The translations under genes were made by a program, and so were the position numbers. Shown here piece by piece: positions 1 to 7,075 of a DNA stretch of 12,756 nucleotides; positions within the stretch are counted from its first letter, which is position 1; the number at the start of each line of letters is the position of its first letter. This DNA comes from UBA9410 sp036123585 (GTDB lineage: Bacteria; Actinomycetota; Acidimicrobiia; Acidimicrobiales; MedAcidi-G1), in assembly GCA_036123585.1 (NCBI GenBank), contig JAZADN010000027.1:1-12756 (forward strand), read 5' to 3'. A model generated the notes under the pieces. The model was not told the DNA's origin. It did no database searches and saw only the letters and a list, made by a program, of their open reading frames with translations.

Positions 1-701
1 AGCGGATTGTCGAGCACGAAGCCGGCGGTCGATGCGGCCAGACCCGAGCAGGAATTGAGCAGTGCGATGACAACCGGCATGTCGGCCCCGCCAATGGCCA
101 CCGTTCCCAGTACGCCAAGTACCGCCCCGGCAGCCACCAGCGTCCACAGCCAGCCCACCTCCCCAGGGCTGGCTACCACCATTACTGCGGCGACGATGGC
201 GACGACCGCCACGACCGCACGCACGGAAGCCAGACCTGGGAAGCCCCGGAGGCCACCGACCTCCAACAACTTTACGACGGCCACGAACGAGCCCGCCAAG
301 GTGACGGCGCCGATCAGAGCTGTCAGGGCAGCCGATGCCGCCGACCGATCGTCGACCAACCCCAGGTCCACCAGCTCAACAAACGATGCCAGAGCGACGA
401 GGACCGATGCCCCGCCTCCGAAGCCGTTGAACAGGGCCACCAACTGGGGCATGGCCGTCATCCGCACACGGAGGGCCAGCACCACACCGACCGCCGAGCC
501 GATTACAAGTCCGCCCAATAGGACGCTGTAGTCCACGATGGCCCGATCTAGGAGCGTGGCCACCACAGCGACAAGCATCCCGGATGCACCCAGAAGGTTG
601 CCCCGAGGAGCAGTCCGCGGACGGGCCAGTGACTTCAGCCCTAGGACGAAGAGAATGGCGGCGACCAGATAGGCCGCTGCGACCACGTCGAGCCGACTCA
701 T
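1..701 (-). CDS. pntB: NAD(P) transhydrogenase subunit beta, 3'-truncated by the window edge
   Basis: This is the beta subunit of the membrane-bound proton-translocating transhydrogenase, which moves hydride between NADH and NADP+ using the proton gradient. It carries most of the membrane domain and the NADP-binding domain III. The visible 233 residues begin MSRLDVVAAAYLVAAILFVL and are nearly all hydrophobic helices. Family landmarks are MPQLVALFNGFGGGAS near residue 75 and MPVVIALLNSCSGLAA just before the window edge, the latter a PntB signature ahead of domain III. Family members are about 450-480 residues, so roughly half is seen and the NADP-binding domain lies off the window. The ATG (699-701) overlaps the pntAb stop as ATGA, so translation is probably coupled; a modest GGGGA lies about 7 bases upstream. 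Function is established for the family, and the assignment is confident. Confidence 0.95.
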   Translation of the reverse strand, partial: MSRLDVVAAAYLVAAILFVLGLKSLARPRTAPRGNLLGASGMLVAVVATLLDRAIVDYSVLLGGLVIGSAVGVVLALRVRMTAMPQLVALFNGFGGGASVLVALASFVELVDLGLVDDRSAASAALTALIGAVTLAGSFVAVVKLLEVGGLRGFPGLASVRAVVAVVAIVAAVMVVASPGEVGWLWTLVAAGAVLGVLGTVAIGGADMPVVIALLNSCSGLAASTAGFVLDNP

Positions 702-1012
702 GACTGGTCCCCGGGATCGGGACGCCGTCGACGCGGACCCCGACTTGAGAACATGGCCAGCATCCGGCCGGTGACCAGAAAGCCTCCGACCACGTTCACG
801 GTGGCCAGTGCCACAGCGACGAACCCCAGCCATGTGGCCAGAGTCGAGTGGTCGGCTCCGGCAGAGACCATGGCGCCGATCAGGGTGATGCCCGACACAG
901 CGTTGGAGCCGGACATCAGTGGCGTATGGAGGGTGGCCGGAACCTTCGTGATCAGTTCCAGACCGAGGAACACGGCCAGAACGAAAAGGGTCAGTGCTAG
1001 CAGCAGGCTCAC
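698..1012 (-). CDS. pntAb: NAD(P) transhydrogenase subunit alpha part 2 (small membrane subunit)
   Basis: This is the separate membrane part of the alpha subunit, as in bacteria where PntA is split in two. It is 104 residues, close to the usual ~100. It has hydrophobic segments at about 3-20, 36-53 and 58-84, the family signature VPATLHTPLMSGSNAVSGI at 24-42, and a basic tail (RGPRRRRPD) probably facing the cytoplasm. It builds part of the proton channel with PntB. The start is GTG (1010-1012), overlapping the pntAa stop as GTGA, and is supported by a strong GGAGGAG about 5 bases upstream inside the end of pntAa. Its own stop overlaps the pntB start. The two 4-bp overlaps imply one polycistronic mRNA with coupled translation. 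Confidence 0.95.
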   Translation of the reverse strand: MSLLLALTLFVLAVFLGLELITKVPATLHTPLMSGSNAVSGITLIGAMVSAGADHSTLATWLGFVAVALATVNVVGGFLVTGRMLAMFSSRGPRRRRPDPGDQS

Positions 1013-2133
1013 GACATCTCCTCCGTGGAGGACGGTGTCCGAGCAACGACCTCACGCACTGCGGGGTGGATGACCTCGCCCCCGGCCACCACCACCATCC
1101 CCGCCAGAACGTCGTCTGCGGGATCGACATGGGGTACTCCATCCCGGTCCAGCATTCGGACGAGATTCACCAGGTTGGTGGCAAACATCCGCGACGCCGT
1201 GAGAGCTGAGCCGGACGACAGGTTGGTCGGGGCCAGGACGGTCACCCCATGGTGGTCGACGTCGACGTCGGCTCGTGAGACCTCGCAGTTCCCACCCCGC
1301 TCGACGGCAAGGTCGACAACAAGAGAGCCCGGTCGCATCGCTGCTGCCATGTCAGCGGTGATCAACAGGGGGCTCCGTCGGCCAGGGATCTGGGCAGTGG
1401 CTACCACCACGTCGGAGTCCGCGACGTGGGGCGCCAGCACCTCGTGGATCCGCACCGCGTCGGGCGCCCCGCCGTCGGCTCCCAACGGAGGCTCGATGGA
1501 ACGCCCACCCAGCGACCGGATCTGCTCCAGGGCCTCCGGTCGAATGTCGAATCCTTCTACCACGGCGCCGAGCCGGCGTGCGGTTGCCACGGCCTGCAGT
1601 CCGGCCACGCCGGCGCCTAGTACCAGGACCTTGGCAGGAGGAACTGTTCCGGCCGAGGTGATGAGTAGTGGAAACATCTTCGGCAGTCGCTCGGCCGCCA
1701 ACAGGACTGCCTGAAACCCGGCGACGGTTGCCATCGACGACAGCACATCGACGGCCTGAGCCCGGGTCGTCCGGGGAATGAGATCCAGCGACAGACCAGT
1801 GGCGCCAGTTGCCGCCAGCTCGGTAGCACGGACCGGCCGCCACACCGGGTCCAGCAGGCCGACCACCACATGTCCCGAGCCGAACTGGCGTTCACCTCGG
1901 CTAGTCAGGGGATCTATCCCGACGACGAGCCCATCTGCGTCTAGGAGTTCGATACCCGATGCCGTCGCAGCACCCGCCGACCGGTAGGCGTCGTCGGTGG
2001 CACCGATGCCTGCTCCTGCGCCCGTCTCGACGACCACTCGATGCCCTTCGGCGACCAGAATCTCCACAGCCTCCGGGGTGAGCGCGACGCGACGGTCTCC
2101 GGCGGCCTGCTCGCCAAGCACCGTGATCCGCAT
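1009..2133 (-). CDS. pntAa: NAD(P) transhydrogenase subunit alpha part 1 (NAD-binding)
   Basis: This is the soluble NAD(H)-binding domain I of proton-translocating transhydrogenase, related to alanine dehydrogenase. It is 374 residues from the chosen start, which matches the family. It opens MRITVLGEQAAGDRRVALTP, with the RRVALTP element typical of the AlaDH/PNT N-terminal domain. PRTTRAQAVDVLSSMA lies near 120-135, the Rossmann loop GAGVAG at 173-178 is followed by the FDIR strand end (D196), and LVVDLAVERGGNCE lies at 271-284. The frame is open to a start at 2199, but the ATG at 2131-2133 has a strong GGAGGAG just upstream and gives the correct family N-terminus. It is first in the operon pntAa-pntAb-pntB. 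The 111-bp gap to the upstream lipoprotein, with a hairpin in it, suggests its own promoter, though none stands out. Confidence 0.95.
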   Translation of the reverse strand: MRITVLGEQAAGDRRVALTPEAVEILVAEGHRVVVETGAGAGIGATDDAYRSAGAATASGIELLDADGLVVGIDPLTSRGERQFGSGHVVVGLLDPVWRPVRATELAATGATGLSLDLIPRTTRAQAVDVLSSMATVAGFQAVLLAAERLPKMFPLLITSAGTVPPAKVLVLGAGVAGLQAVATARRLGAVVEGFDIRPEALEQIRSLGGRSIEPPLGADGGAPDAVRIHEVLAPHVADSDVVVATAQIPGRRSPLLITADMAAAMRPGSLVVDLAVERGGNCEVSRADVDVDHHGVTVLAPTNLSSGSALTASRMFATNLVNLVRMLDRDGVPHVDPADDVLAGMVVVAGGEVIHPAVREVVARTPSSTEEMS

Positions 2134-2146
2134 TGCTCCTCCAGCC
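2134..2146 (-). promoter_or_regulatory. Shine-Dalgarno of pntAa
   Basis: On the minus strand GGAGGAG lies 3-4 bases before the ATG at 2131-2133. It decides the start codon against the longer frame reaching 2199, whose N-terminal extension (proline- and arginine-rich) does not resemble the family. Confidence 0.7.
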
Positions 2147-2190
2147 CCTCTAGGGACGTTGACCGACGGGCGGCGATGGTAGTTGGGGGG

Positions 2191-2212
2191 GACGGCCAAA
2201 TGGGTGGCCGTT
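2191..2212 (-). terminator. Hairpin between lipoprotein gene and pntAa, possible terminator
   Basis: A 7-bp perfect inverted repeat (ACGGCCA 2192-2198, TGGCCGT 2205-2211, 6-base loop) lies 33 bp past the lipoprotein stop and ahead of pntAa. On the transcribed minus strand the stem is followed by a run of C, not T, so it is not a textbook intrinsic terminator. It could slow or end lipoprotein transcription, or fold in the pnt leader. The role is inferred. Confidence 0.3.
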
Positions 2213-2244
2213 CGGGACTCCTTTTCGGACTTCAGGTCGGCCTG

Positions 2245-4275
2245 TCACCATTCGACGCAGTCCGCGGAGAGCACTTGACCGCCGACCGCGGGATCGAAGT
2301 TCCCGTAGTAGATGATCCGCTCGCCGTTTGGTAGAAGGAGTACCTCCGGGTCATTTCCGAAGTAAAGGCCGGTGTAGGCCTCTTCGGTGAACGTCAGGCC
2401 ATCGGTAGAGGTGGCCCGCCAGAGACCGTCGGGTGCTCCACCCGGGGAGGCCCGGAACTTGCCATAGAAGAGCGAGACGGAGCCACCGGCACCGACCACC
2501 GGGAACGGGTGCTCTGCCGAATCGGTGAGGTGTGGGGCACCTTGCCCGAGACGCCAACCGGAGTCGACAGTCCACTCAAGGAGGTCGGTCGACGTGGCGC
2601 TGCCTGCCCGCTTGCCGCCCGGCCCCGTGCCGGGGACGGCCAGTGTGGAGTAGTACATCCGCCACCGCCCCGGCTCGAACTCCACGATGGACGGACTGCT
2701 GATGGCTTCTAGACCCGCAGCCCGGGCCGTAAGGCGGTTCCCGGGATCTCTAACGAACACGAGACCGTCGTCGCTGGTGAACGAGACGATTTCCCTGACC
2801 TTGCTCACATACATCCGCCACCGGCCGTCGGGGAGTCGCCAAACCCGCGGCTGACCGGCTTCGGTTCCCGGAATCCGGACGCCCGGTTCTTCAGTAAACG
2901 ACCGACCGTCTCCTGAGACAGCGCTGACGATTCCGATGTCTTGCGCGTAGGCGTACAGCCGGATCCGGCCGTCATCGAGGACCGCTGCGGTCGGGTCCGC
3001 AAGCGGTTCGCCCAACACCACACCGAAGGCCGGCGGCTGGAACAGGACTCCGTGGCTGGTGCAAATGGTCGGACCTGCCCAGTTGGTGCCCCCGGGAACA
3101 GGCGGGTCCAGTGGACCACCTGGCTCAGGCGGCTGGGGTGCCGCCATTTCGCCCGCCCCGGGTACCGGCGTACCTGTGCCGGACGGTGCGGCCGCCATCT
3201 CATCCGGATCCGTCGTCGAAAGAGCGCCGCCCTGACCCGGCTTGGGGAGATGGAGCAGTAGGTCGGTTCCGGTGATCGTGGAGGGTCCGCAGGTCTGGCT
3301 CCGGATCGGCTCAGCTGGCATCCAGATCCTTCCGTCAACCGAGGCATACGTCGCGAGGCTTCCCGGACCGCAGACGGTCAGCCTCAGGGTGCCGTCGGGC
3401 AATTTGGCAAGGTCGGGATCACCTCCCGGCACCTCGAATACCCGCCGGAAGCCCGTGTCTGGTGTGCCCACGAGAATCCGGATCGTCTCGTGCCCGTGGA
3501 CCTTGATGGCGAGTACCCAATCGTCGATCAACACGACGGCAGGATCTTGAACGCCGGGTTCGTCGAGGAGGAGCCCGACTGTCTCGAAAGCCTGTCCGTC
3601 GTGTGAGGCCAACAGGCAGATAGGCCCCGGTGTTCGATTTGTCCCGTTCACCACCACCAGGCCGAGTCGACCGTCCGGAAGTCGCAACACGTCGGGATCG
3701 ATGAAACCCTGGAAGACCTCGCCGTCCACCGAGATCGGCCCGTAGTCGGTGAAGCCGGCTTGGTTCACGATGCCGTGGTGGAGAACGTGGTCCGAGGCCG
3801 CCATGGCCCACACGTGCACCTCCTGGTCGATTAGGAGGCCATCTGCAACCGAGTACCCGACCCCGAGCAGTCTCTGGTCGGCGATGGCACCGTCGGCGAG
3901 CCGGCCGATCCACAACTCGTGGTCGGCGATGCCCTCCTCGAAGGACGGGGGACGTCGCAGCACATCGGAGCAACCGGGACTCGAGGATGGTGCCTGTTCG
4001 GGCTCGGCCGGTACCTCGGTCGCAGTAGTCGAGGATGGTGCCTGTTCGGGCTCGGCCGGTACCTCGGTCGCAGTAGTCGAGGTAGCAGGGGCCACGGTCG
4101 TCGCAGATGCTGCAACGTTCGGAGCTTCAGTGTCCGTCGGAGACGACGCAGCGGTCGCAGTTGGAGCCGTAGTGGTGGTCGGCACGACCGGATTGGAGGG
4201 CGTTGCGGAGTCTGAACCGCCACCACAGCCCGCCGCCACCAACAACACCGCCACCAACGCGCCACCCCGCCCCAT
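2245..4275 (-). CDS. Secreted lipoprotein with two beta-propeller-like halves
   Basis: I predict a 676-residue lipoprotein. It begins MGRGGALVAVLLVAAGCGGG, a signal peptide with lipobox VAAGC and acylation at C17. A Thr/Ala/Pro/Ser-rich linker (about 21-100) contains two identical 16-residue units. Two propeller-like halves follow, about 102-345 and 405-676, separated by a Pro/Gly/Ala-rich linker (about 350-400). Blade-type strands of the form DP-x-V-x-x-LPDGR-x-R-x-Y recur at about 193, 244, 286, 427, 475, 527 and 642, as in five-bladed glycosidase-like (GH43/GH32/GH130-type) or sialidase-like folds. Six cysteines after the lipidated one could form disulfides. The frame is open upstream to 4674, but that part is antisense to the cupin gene and the lipobox fixes the start. 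No strong ribosome site is visible. Substrate and catalysis are unknown; it may bind or cleave extracellular glycans. Confidence 0.75.
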   Translation of the reverse strand: MGRGGALVAVLLVAAGCGGGSDSATPSNPVVPTTTTAPTATAASSPTDTEAPNVAASATTVAPATSTTATEVPAEPEQAPSSTTATEVPAEPEQAPSSSPGCSDVLRRPPSFEEGIADHELWIGRLADGAIADQRLLGVGYSVADGLLIDQEVHVWAMAASDHVLHHGIVNQAGFTDYGPISVDGEVFQGFIDPDVLRLPDGRLGLVVVNGTNRTPGPICLLASHDGQAFETVGLLLDEPGVQDPAVVLIDDWVLAIKVHGHETIRILVGTPDTGFRRVFEVPGGDPDLAKLPDGTLRLTVCGPGSLATYASVDGRIWMPAEPIRSQTCGPSTITGTDLLLHLPKPGQGGALSTTDPDEMAAAPSGTGTPVPGAGEMAAPQPPEPGGPLDPPVPGGTNWAGPTICTSHGVLFQPPAFGVVLGEPLADPTAAVLDDGRIRLYAYAQDIGIVSAVSGDGRSFTEEPGVRIPGTEAGQPRVWRLPDGRWRMYVSKVREIVSFTSDDGLVFVRDPGNRLTARAAGLEAISSPSIVEFEPGRWRMYYSTLAVPGTGPGGKRAGSATSTDLLEWTVDSGWRLGQGAPHLTDSAEHPFPVVGAGGSVSLFYGKFRASPGGAPDGLWRATSTDGLTFTEEAYTGLYFGNDPEVLLLPNGERIIYYGNFDPAVGGQVLSADCVEW
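3981..4076 (-). repeat. Perfect tandem duplication, 2 x 48 bp
   Basis: Two identical 48-bp units, 3981-4028 and 4029-4076, lie head to tail, and the first 6 bases of a third follow at 4077-4082. The unit length keeps the frame and encodes TTATEVPAEPEQAPSS twice in the linker between the lipid anchor and the first propeller half. Identity at every base, including third codon positions, indicates a recent slippage or unequal-crossover event. Copy number probably varies between strains. Confidence 0.95.
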
Positions 4276-4336
4276 CCATCTAGTCTGGCACCATCCCCGG
4301 GAAAGGGGTGCCGCAACGGACAGCGAGGGGCACGCC
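4276..4336. promoter_or_regulatory. Divergent promoter region with a dyad (lipoprotein / cupin operon)
   Basis: These 61 bp separate the lipoprotein start (minus) from the cupin start (plus), so promoters for both must lie here or inside the opposing genes. A dyad GGCACC (4287-4292) / GGTGCC (4307-4312) sits near the middle and could be an operator or a leader hairpin. TAGTCT at 4281-4286 fits a TAnnnT -10 for the plus strand, but I find no convincing -35. The cupin has GAGGGG about 6 bases before its ATG. Regulatory function is inferred only. Confidence 0.35.
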
Positions 4337-4750
4337 ATGGCCGGACCGACGACCAACGAGCATGGAGTGGAGGCCACCGCCCGCCGAATCTTCTCGTGGA
4401 GGGAAGTCGACGGAGTGCGCTTCGACGACGACGGCGTCGAAGCCCAGATCCTGAGCGGCGAGAATATGCACCTCATCCGGGCCGTGTACCCGCCCGGGAC
4501 GCCGTATGAGATGCACAGCCACCCACACGAACAATTCAGCCTGCTGCTTTCGGGCCGGCTGTTGTTGACCGTCGGCGAGGAGACCCGCGAGATCGGCCCC
4601 GGCGACGGCTGGTACGCGCCCGGCGACGTTCCCCATGGCGGTGAGGTTCTAGGGGGCGAAGCAGCTGTCTTCATCGACGTCTACTCACCGGCCACTGCTT
4701 GGATCCTCAGTGTTTTCGCCGAGGCACGGCCTGTGCCCGCTGCCGGCTAA
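4337..4750 (+). CDS. Small single-domain cupin protein
   Basis: This 137-residue protein forms one cupin beta-barrel. Motif 1 is seen as MHSHPHEQFSLLLSGRL (59-75), with H60, H62 and E65/Q66 as likely metal ligands. Motif 2 is GDGWYAPGDVPHGGEV (89-104), with H100 as the fourth ligand. The His/Glu(Gln) set argues for a metal-binding cupin (dioxygenase, isomerase or metal-dependent sensor), not a degenerate one, but the sequence does not show which. The ATG at 4337 follows GAGGGG at good spacing; the frame extends upstream only as antisense of the lipoprotein gene. It is first of three plus-strand genes, 21 bp before the molybdenum hydroxylase gene, so it is probably co-transcribed and linked to the same substrate, either as a ring-processing enzyme or as a metabolite-sensing accessory. 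Confidence 0.85.
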   Translation: MAGPTTNEHGVEATARRIFSWREVDGVRFDDDGVEAQILSGENMHLIRAVYPPGTPYEMHSHPHEQFSLLLSGRLLLTVGEETREIGPGDGWYAPGDVPHGGEVLGGEAAVFIDVYSPATAWILSVFAEARPVPAAG

Positions 4751-4771
4751 CTACAGCGGGGAGAACGGAAC

Positions 4772-7075
4772 ATGGGTCTTCTCGGCGCGCCCGTCCGACG
4801 AATAGAAGATCGACCACTCCTCGTCGGCGCCGGCACCTACGTCGCCGACCTGGTGCCCGACGGAGCTCTTCACGCCTCCTTCGTCAGGTCGACCGTTGCT
4901 CACGGGACCCTGGTCGGCATTGATGGCACCGAAGCCCTGACCATGAAGGACGTGGTTGCCGTGCTGGCGGCCAGCGACCTCGCCGTGGAACCGTCGCCAC
5001 CGTCGCTGCTCGCTCTCGACCAGTCGATGCTGCGGACACCGCTGGCCACGAATCGTGTGCGGTACGTGGGCGAACCAGTAGCGGTGGTTTTGGCAGAGAC
5101 GCCGGTCGCAGCGGCCGACGCCGCCGAGATGGTGCTCGTGGACGTTGACCCTCTTCCCGCGGTGGTCGGCGTCGAAGCCAGTCGCTCCGGCGGTGTCCTG
5201 ATCCATCCGGCAGCGGGAACCAATCTGTGCCACTCGATAGACGGGGACTCCGATCCCGACTTCTTCGACGACTGCGAGGTGGTGGTCGAAATGTCATTCA
5301 CCAACCCGCGGCTAAACGTGGCTCCCATCGAACCCCGAGCTGCGGTGGCCGAGTGGGTGCAGGTGGACGGCCGACGTCGCCTCACTCAGTGGTCATGCAC
5401 CCAGTTCCCGCATCGAGCCCGGGATTCACTGGCCGTAGCCTGCGGGATCGATGCCGCCGATGTGAGGGTGCTCACTCCCGAGGTCGGCGGTGGCTTCGGA
5501 GGCAAGAACGGTGGTTATCCCGAAGACATAGTTGTGGCACTCGCCGCCCACCACCTCGGCCGCCCGGTCGCCTGGGTCGAGTCGCGAAGCGAGTCGATGC
5601 TTGGTATCACCCACGGTCGAGGCCTCGAAGTCACGGCGACCCTCGGCGGCGATAGCGACGGCCGCCTCGTGGCCTACCGGCTGCGTATGGACCAGGACGC
5701 CGGGGCATACCCTGCCCTCGGCGCATTCCTTCCAGTGTTCGGCCGCGTGATGGCGACCGGCCCATACACCATCGAACGTGTGGAGTTCAGCTCTGCGTCC
5801 TGGGTGACCACCACGGTACCGATGGGGGCCTACCGGGGTGCTGGTCGGCCGGAAGCCACTCATGCCCTGGAACGGACGGTCGACGCCTTTGCTGCCGAGG
5901 TAGGGCTCGACCCCGCCGAGGTCCGTCGCCGCAATCTGGTGCCATCCGATGCCTTTCCGTACCAGACGCCATCGGGCCAGAACTACGACAGCGGCGACTA
6001 CGTGGGAGCGCTCGACCGGGTCATCGAAGCCATCGACGTCGAGACCCTGCGCGCTGAGCAGACACGGCGTCGGGCAGATGGATCGTCAGGGCTGCTGGGG
6101 CTCGGATTCTGCGCCTATGTGGAGATCACCAATCCGGTCCGGGCATCAGAGTTCGGCAGCGTGGAGGTTCGCCCAGACGGATCCGTCCTGGTCCTCACTG
6201 GATCGTCTGCTCACGGACAAGGCCACCACACCACCTACGCCCAGGTGGCCGCCGACGTCCTTGGCATTCCCTTCGACCAGATCGAGGTCCGTCACGGAGA
6301 CACCGACGAGGTGGCTCGGGGCGGGGGCACTGGAGGCTCCCGGTCGCTCCAGGTCGGCGGATCGGCGGTAATGGAGGCTGGTGGCGTGGTGGTCGACGTG
6401 GCCCGCCACCTAGCAGCCGAGCTCCTCGAGGCAAGTGTCGACGACGTGGCACTCGACACGTCAGCCGATGGTGGGGTGGGGGGGTTCACGGTGGTCGGGT
6501 CGCCGTCGGTGCGTCTCGACTGGGTGGAGGTGGCCTCAGCGGCTGGAGCGCGGGGAGAGACGTTGGCTGCCGAGGTCGACTTTCAACCCGAGAACGCCAC
6601 CTTCCCGTTCGGCGTGCACGCCAGCGTCGTCGAGGTCGACGCCGAGACCGGCGGGGTCACGGTGCTCAGGCACGTGTCGTGTGACGACGCAGGCGTGATC
6701 GTCAACCCGACGGTCGTCGACGGACAGATCCACGGTGGCGTGTCCGGTGGTATCGCCCACGCCCTCATGGAGGAGTTCCGGTATAGCGAAGACGGCACTC
6801 CGTTGACCACCAACTTCATGGACTACGGGATCCCTTCGGCTGCTGAATTTCCGTCATTCGAACGGATCGAGCAGGTCACCCCGACCGAACTCAATCCGCT
6901 GGGCGTGAAGGGAATTGGCGAAGCGGGCACCGTCGGCGCTACCCCGGCCGTGCAGAATGCGGTGGTCGACGCTCTAGCCCATCTCGGTGTTCGACACGTG
7001 GAACTGCCCGTTACCGCAGAACGAGTCTGGCGGGTCATCGATGAGGCCCTTGCCTGCTCTAGCGTGCGGCGATGA
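4772..7075 (+). CDS. Molybdenum hydroxylase large subunit (xanthine dehydrogenase / aldehyde oxidase / CoxL form II family)
   Basis: This 767-residue protein is the molybdopterin-cytosine-dinucleotide-binding catalytic subunit of the xanthine oxidase family. These enzymes hydroxylate aldehydes or N-heterocycles using water as oxygen source. An alpha/beta-hammerhead domain starts near residue 16 (GAGTYVADLV, then RYVGEPVAVVLAE at 97-109). Cofactor motifs are EVGGGFGGKNGG (237-248), AYRGAGR (353-359), GSSAHGQGH (477-485) and GGTGGSRS (518-525). E717 in KGIGEAGTVGA matches the catalytic base. AYRGAGR is the form II motif; the form I CO dehydrogenase motif AYXCSFR, with its copper-binding cysteine, is absent, so CO oxidation should not be assumed. 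It has a GGGGAG ribosome site and an ATGA overlap with the next gene. The partner FAD (CoxM-type) and 2Fe-2S (CoxS-type) subunits are not in the window, so they must be encoded elsewhere or replaced. Confidence 0.92.
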   Translation: MGLLGAPVRRIEDRPLLVGAGTYVADLVPDGALHASFVRSTVAHGTLVGIDGTEALTMKDVVAVLAASDLAVEPSPPSLLALDQSMLRTPLATNRVRYVGEPVAVVLAETPVAAADAAEMVLVDVDPLPAVVGVEASRSGGVLIHPAAGTNLCHSIDGDSDPDFFDDCEVVVEMSFTNPRLNVAPIEPRAAVAEWVQVDGRRRLTQWSCTQFPHRARDSLAVACGIDAADVRVLTPEVGGGFGGKNGGYPEDIVVALAAHHLGRPVAWVESRSESMLGITHGRGLEVTATLGGDSDGRLVAYRLRMDQDAGAYPALGAFLPVFGRVMATGPYTIERVEFSSASWVTTTVPMGAYRGAGRPEATHALERTVDAFAAEVGLDPAEVRRRNLVPSDAFPYQTPSGQNYDSGDYVGALDRVIEAIDVETLRAEQTRRRADGSSGLLGLGFCAYVEITNPVRASEFGSVEVRPDGSVLVLTGSSAHGQGHHTTYAQVAADVLGIPFDQIEVRHGDTDEVARGGGTGGSRSLQVGGSAVMEAGGVVVDVARHLAAELLEASVDDVALDTSADGGVGGFTVVGSPSVRLDWVEVASAAGARGETLAAEVDFQPENATFPFGVHASVVEVDAETGGVTVLRHVSCDDAGVIVNPTVVDGQIHGGVSGGIAHALMEEFRYSEDGTPLTTNFMDYGIPSAAEFPSFERIEQVTPTELNPLGVKGIGEAGTVGATPAVQNAVVDALAHLGVRHVELPVTAERVWRVIDEALACSSVRR

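Noticed and set aside
7..531. Plus-strand 174-aa frame rich in Ala, Thr and Pro
   Set aside because: Exact antisense of pntB, whose family motifs are unmistakable.
3749..4336. Upstream extension of the cupin frame
   Set aside because: Low-complexity antisense of the lipoprotein; the ATG at 4337 has a ribosome site and gives a normal cupin.
4276..4674. Upstream extension of the lipoprotein frame
   Set aside because: Antisense of the cupin gene, and it would bury the lipobox signal peptide.
4772..7075. Aerobic CO dehydrogenase (CoxL form I)
   Set aside because: Active-site loop is AYRGAGR, not AYXCSFR, and no CoxM/CoxS genes are adjacent.
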